Assembly (NCBI RefSeq): GCF_014174275.1 | Contig: NZ_JABEQK010000010.1 | Coordinates: 90,482-154,481 of the forward strand | Length of the DNA: 64,000 bases | Source of the DNA: Gluconacetobacter takamatsuzukensis | GTDB lineage: Bacteria; Pseudomonadota; Alphaproteobacteria; Acetobacterales; Acetobacteraceae | Direction: 5' to 3' | Part shown: one piece after another, positions 60,759 through 64,000 of the stretch | Numbering within the stretch: position 1 is the first letter of the stretch | How the letters are laid out: each line of letters starts with the position of its first letter | Translations under genes and position numbers: made by a program | The notes under the pieces: generated by a model | Told to the model about the DNA's origin: nothing | The model's database searches: none | What the model saw: only the letters and a program-made list of their open reading frames with translations

Positions 60759-62048
60759 CTAATTCTCCGCCAGCACCTGCCGGCTGGCGCGCACCTTCTG
60801 CACCCGGCGCTGGTCCATCTCCAGCACCTCGAACAGCCAGCCGGAGAAGGCGATCTTGTCCCCCACTGCCGGCACCCGGCGCAGCAGGGCCAGGATCAGC
60901 CCGGCGAGCGTGTGATAGCTGCCCTCGTCCGGCAGGTCGGCCAGCGCCAGCCGGTCCTTCACCTCGTCGGCCGGCATGAACCCGTCCAGGATCAGGATGT
61001 CGTCCTGCGCCAGCCGCTCCTTGGGCGTGCTGCCGGGCTCGTGATGCTCGCCCACGATGGCCTCGAACAGGTCCGAGGCCGTCACGATGCCCTCGAACGA
61101 CCCATACTCGTCCAGCACCACCGCGATCCCCAGCGGGATCGAGCGCATCCGCTCCACCATGTCGAAGGCCGAAAGCGTGTCCGGCACCACCACCGGCTTG
61201 CGCAGCACCGATTCGATCGAGACCGGGCGCCCGTCCAGCAGCCGGTCCAGCATGTCCTTGGCCAGGATCACGCCCACCGGATTGTCCACTCCGCCCTCGC
61301 AGACCACGATCCGCGAATAGACCGTGTTGCGCAGGGTGCGCCGCAGCTCGTCCTGGCTCGCGCCCCGCTCGATCCAGAACAGCTCGTTGCGCGGGGTCAT
61401 GATCGCGCGTACCGGCCGGTCCGGCATGCGCAGCAGGCGCTCGATCATGTCGCGCTCCTCCTGCTCCAGCACGCCCGACTGCGCGCCCTCGGCGATATAG
61501 GCCTTCAGCTCCTCTTCGGTCAGCGCCTCGCGCGTCGCGGCCTCCACGCCCATCAGGCGCAGCACGAGGTTCGACGACCGCCCCAGCAGCCACACGGCCG
61601 GGCGCGTCACCCGCGCCAGCCCTTCCAGCGGCAGCGACAGCCGGGCGGCGATGATTTCGGGATGCCGCAGCGCGATCTGCTTGGGCACCAGCTCGCCCAG
61701 AACCAGCATCAGCGAGGTGATCGCCACCACCACGATGGTGATCGACAGCTCGCCGGCAAAGGGGCGCAGGATGGCAAAGCGCGCCAGCCACGGGGTCAGC
61801 GCGCCTTCGATCTGCGTGCCGCCGAACGTCCCTTCCAAGATCGAGACGAGCGTGATGCCCACCTGCACGGTCGGCAGGAAGCTCTGCGGATCGTCGGCCA
61901 GGCGCAGGGCACGCTCGCTGCCCTTGATGCCGGCCCGCTGCATGATGGTCAGGCGCGCCCGGCGCGCCGAAATCAGGGCCAGTTCCCCCATGGCGAAGAC
62001 GCCGTTGACGAGAACCAGCAGAAGAATGACGGCAATGGACGTGATCAT
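60759..62048 (-). CDS. CNNM/CBS-domain transporter-like protein (HlyC/CorC family)
   Basis: A 429-residue inner-membrane protein. The N-terminal CNNM (DUF21) domain has three to four helices (SIAVILLLVLVNGVFAMGEL, VLGELVPKQIAL), followed by a CBS pair (VRAIMTPRNELFWIERG and VVLDEYGSFEGIVTASDLFE) and a C-terminal CorC/HlyC domain. Such proteins act in Mg2+/Co2+ handling; the older name hemolysin is misleading. GAGGG precedes the ATG at 62048. Confidence 0.92.
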   Translation of the reverse strand: MITSIAVILLLVLVNGVFAMGELALISARRARLTIMQRAGIKGSERALRLADDPQSFLPTVQVGITLVSILEGTFGGTQIEGALTPWLARFAILRPFAGELSITIVVVAITSLMLVLGELVPKQIALRHPEIIAARLSLPLEGLARVTRPAVWLLGRSSNLVLRLMGVEAATREALTEEELKAYIAEGAQSGVLEQEERDMIERLLRMPDRPVRAIMTPRNELFWIERGASQDELRRTLRNTVYSRIVVCEGGVDNPVGVILAKDMLDRLLDGRPVSIESVLRKPVVVPDTLSAFDMVERMRSIPLGIAVVLDEYGSFEGIVTASDLFEAIVGEHHEPGSTPKERLAQDDILILDGFMPADEVKDRLALADLPDEGSYHTLAGLILALLRRVPAVGDKIAFSGWLFEVLEMDQRRVQKVRASRQVLAEN

Positions 62049-62147
62049 GATGCCCTCACTCTAATGCGACGATCCAGAAATTCGTAGGCCTGCCCGGAAA
62101 CAGCCTCACGGAAAAGCGTGCGCGTGGCGATCCGGCCCGGAAATGAA

Positions 62148-62176
62148 AATGGCGGGGCCTTGCGACCCCGCCATTC
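62148..62176 (-). terminator. Terminator after hpnH
   Basis: AATGGCGGGG (62175-62166, minus strand) pairs with CCCCGCCATT (62158-62149 region) around a short loop and is followed by TTCATTT on the minus strand, a good factor-independent terminator 27 bases past the hpnH stop. Confidence 0.7.
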
Positions 62177-62202
62177 GTCATTGTCCAGCCTGTCGGCCGG
62201 GA

Positions 62203-63384
62203 TCAGTCGGCGGCGTCGGCCGCGACCGCGGGGGTGTCCACCACGGTCACGCGCGGCGGCTTGGCCGGCTTCTTGGCGGCCGAGATCTCGGCCATGCGGG
62301 CATCGACATGCTGGGCGAAGACGTATTCGGCCGGGCGCTGGTTGGCCAGCGAGATCTCCGGCACCATCGGCTTCTCGGTCTCGGGCCCGAACAGCGCGAC
62401 CTTGGCGATGTGCCAAGGGCGGCGCACGGCATCCATCACGGCCGTCGATTCATAGCCCGAATGAACCATGCAGTCGGCGCATTTCTCGTAATTGCCGGTG
62501 CCGTAATCGTCCCACTTGGTGTCGTCCATCAACTCCTGGAACGTCTTGGCATAGCCTTCGCCCAGCAGGTAGCACGGGCGCTGCCAGCCGAAGACGTTGC
62601 GCAGCGGCTTGCCCCAGGGCGTGCAGTGATACTGCTCGTTGCCGGCCAGGAAGTTCAGGAAGAGCGGCGACTGCGTGAAGCGCCACTTCTTGCCCTTGCC
62701 CAGGCGGAAGACGTCGCGGAAAAGCTGTTTCGTCTTCTGGCGGTTCAGGAAGTGCGCCTGGTCGGGCGCGCGCTCGTAGGCATAGCCGGGGGCGGTCATG
62801 ATGCCGTCCACGCCCATGGCCATCACCTCGTCGAAGAAGGCGGCGAGGCGCTTGGGGTCGGCCCCGTCGAACACGGTGCAGTTGATCGACAGGCGGAAGC
62901 CGCGGGCCTTGGCCTTCTTGATCGCGGCCACGGCGCGCTCGTACACCCCATCCTGGCAGACCGACGAATCATGCATCGCCTGGTCGCCGTCCAGATGCAC
63001 GTCCCACGAGAAGAAGGGCGACGGCTCGTAATCGTCCATCTTCTTCTCGAGCAGCAGCGCATTGGTGCAGAGATAGACGTATTTCTTGCGCGCGATCAGG
63101 CCCCGGACGATTTCCGGCATTTCCTTGTGCAGCAGCGGCTCGCCGCCCGCGACGGCGATGACGGGCGCACCGGCCTCGGTATCCGCGTCCAGGCATTCCT
63201 GGACGGTCATGCGCTGGTTCAGGATCGCGGCGGGATAGTCGATCTTGCCGCACCCGGCGCAGGCCAGGTTACACCTGAACAGCGGCTCGAGCATCAGGAC
63301 AAGCGGATAACGCTTCCGGCCGGTGATGTGCTGCTTAACGACGTAAGCGCCCACCCTGACAGCCTGCATAATAGGAACGGCCAT
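62203..63384 (-). CDS. hpnH: Adenosyl-hopene transferase HpnH (radical SAM)
   Basis: A 393-residue radical SAM enzyme that adds adenosine to diploptene/hopene, first step of extended hopanoid synthesis. The cluster motif is C38-x3-C42-x2-C45 (FRCNLACAGCGK), followed by VIAVAGGEPLLH and a C-terminal SPASM-like Cys set (CADCM). A Lys/Ala/Pro tail of about 30 residues ends the protein. GGAG and AGAGGG precede the ATG at 63384. It is divergent from dxs, whose product feeds the same lipid. Confidence 0.96.
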   Translation of the reverse strand: MAVPIMQAVRVGAYVVKQHITGRKRYPLVLMLEPLFRCNLACAGCGKIDYPAAILNQRMTVQECLDADTEAGAPVIAVAGGEPLLHKEMPEIVRGLIARKKYVYLCTNALLLEKKMDDYEPSPFFSWDVHLDGDQAMHDSSVCQDGVYERAVAAIKKAKARGFRLSINCTVFDGADPKRLAAFFDEVMAMGVDGIMTAPGYAYERAPDQAHFLNRQKTKQLFRDVFRLGKGKKWRFTQSPLFLNFLAGNEQYHCTPWGKPLRNVFGWQRPCYLLGEGYAKTFQELMDDTKWDDYGTGNYEKCADCMVHSGYESTAVMDAVRRPWHIAKVALFGPETEKPMVPEISLANQRPAEYVFAQHVDARMAEISAAKKPAKPPRVTVVDTPAVAADAAD

Positions 63385-63780
63385 GAACCCTCTGCTCCTG
63401 CGCCGGCATGGTGCCGGCCTCTCTCAAATCATGTGACCTGTATTATGGACACGCCCACGCAGCAGATAACAACCCGGCACGAACGTAGCCGTGCACGAAA
63501 GACATAGCGAGGTTGCGGACATGCGGCGCCACGCGATCCCGTTCCGGGGGGTATAGGACAGATCGGATCTTATACTCAATTCCCATCACATGCACTGTGA
63601 CCAAATGACCACAGTGGGGAGGGAGAGTCTGTATTTGCTTCCGCTACGGGAGTAGAAACCGAACTGTAACAGACCGAGGGGCGTTACGATCGCCCGGCTC
63701 GGAAACGTCGCAAGAACAGAATGGACCGGACAGGGCCGCCCCCGGCCGATGTCCCGGCAAGCACAACGGACGTGATCGTC
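63385..63780. other. Divergent hpnH-dxs intergenic region
   Basis: 396 bases without a gene. GCCGGCA (63402-63408) and TGCCGGC (63412-63418) form a hairpin in the hpnH leader close to its ribosome site. CATAAT (minus strand, about 63446) could be the hpnH -10. CACTGTG (63593-63599) and CACAGTG (63610-63616) form a perfect inverted repeat with a 10-base spacer, a likely regulator site shared by both genes. I see no small open frame worth calling. Confidence 0.5.
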
Positions 63781-64000
63781 ATGAACCAGCCCCCTTCCCC
63801 CCCTTCCGCCGGCACAGCCGGAACCGCCGGCGCCGCCCAGACGGGCGCCGGGCCTGCGGGGCAGGTGCCGACGAAGGGCCGTTTCCCCATCCTGGACCGC
63901 GTGACCACGCCGCGCGACCTGCGCAACCTGTCGGTGGACCAGCTGCGCCAGCTGGCCGAGGAACTGCGGGCCGAGACGGTGGATGCGGTCTCGACCACCG
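63781..64000 (+). CDS. dxs: 1-deoxy-D-xylulose-5-phosphate synthase (partial, 5' end)
   Basis: The first 73 codons of Dxs, which runs off the right edge. An Ala/Gly/Pro-rich extension of about 30 residues precedes the family start, where [20 protein letters not shown] and [11 protein letters not shown] are the conserved Dxs opening. Dxs condenses pyruvate and glyceraldehyde 3-phosphate, first step of the MEP pathway. The ATG at 63781 has GGA about 11 bases upstream. Divergent from hpnH. Confidence 0.92.
   Translation, partial: MNQPPSPPSAGTAGTAGAAQTGAGPAGQVPTKGRFPILDRVTTPRDLRNLSVDQLRQLAEELRAETVDAVSTT

Noticed and set aside
62110..62142. Possible fifth copy of the TGGCGATCCGAC palindrome
   Set aside because: It contains GCGCGTGGCGATCCGG but the flanks are not complementary and it does not read in the direction of the neighbouring genes; probably a chance or decayed match.
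1..64000. CRISPR arrays, tRNA/rRNA genes, insertion sequences and prophage genes
   Set aside because: No direct-repeat arrays, cloverleaf sequences, transposase or phage-like proteins were seen on either strand.

Overview
The window looks like chromosome from an acetic acid bacterium (Acetobacteraceae, closest in feel to Gluconacetobacter/Komagataeibacter). The DNA is very GC-rich. It carries a membrane PQQ glucose dehydrogenase, a periplasmic molybdopterin/2Fe-2S/cytochrome c oxidoreductase, a hopanoid gene (hpnH), a gluconate permease and a mannitol-type dehydrogenase, next to ordinary alphaproteobacterial housekeeping genes. Species is inferred from gene content only. I saw no phage genes, transposases, tRNA, rRNA or CRISPR array.

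Layout. 1-3821: a very large GGDEF/EAL sensor protein, cut by the left edge. 3941-7533: a minus-strand operon (sugar porter, dienelactone hydrolase, drug-type MFS pump), divergent from gluconate permease (7840-9183). 9238-13525: conserved yfgM-bamB-der block plus a small secreted protein. 13609-20547: dihydroorotase, MgtC, D-lactate dehydrogenase, an exported class II cyclic-nucleotide phosphodiesterase and two glycosyltransferases. 20690-28227: ygfZ-hisI-small membrane protein, an XRE regulator, then lpxB, pheT, pheS, rplT and rpmI on the minus strand. 28466-39617: a periplasmic oxidation island with mannitol dehydrogenase, gcd, the three-gene molybdenum hydroxylase complex and a TonB receptor. 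39962-48031: an MFS pump, a Tyr/Pro/Gln repeat protein, rhodanese/cysteine synthase, another MFS protein, a PRC-barrel protein and a two-component system. 48232-54664: the least familiar part: a YqaA-like membrane protein, an SDR-fold protein lacking its catalytic Tyr and Lys, an ABC ATPase with an unrecognised membrane partner, a PAS-like protein, a small unknown and a CPBP protease. 54744-64000: ispE, a TPR protein, a uracil-DNA glycosylase, a lytic transglycosylase, a CNNM/CBS protein, hpnH and the start of dxs.

How it fits together. Gcd oxidises glucose in the periplasm and passes electrons to ubiquinone; GntP could import the gluconate formed. The molybdenum complex would pass electrons through its tri-heme cytochrome, and D-lactate dehydrogenase also feeds the respiratory chain. 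Dxs and IspE supply isoprenoid precursors and HpnH extends hopanoids. BamB/YfgM, LpxB, the glycosyltransferases and the lytic transglycosylase serve the envelope.

The most striking non-coding signal is a family of palindromes with the core TGGCGATCCGAC. It sits directly at the 3' end of four genes (48031, 53168, 54701, 60593), always in the orientation of the upstream gene.
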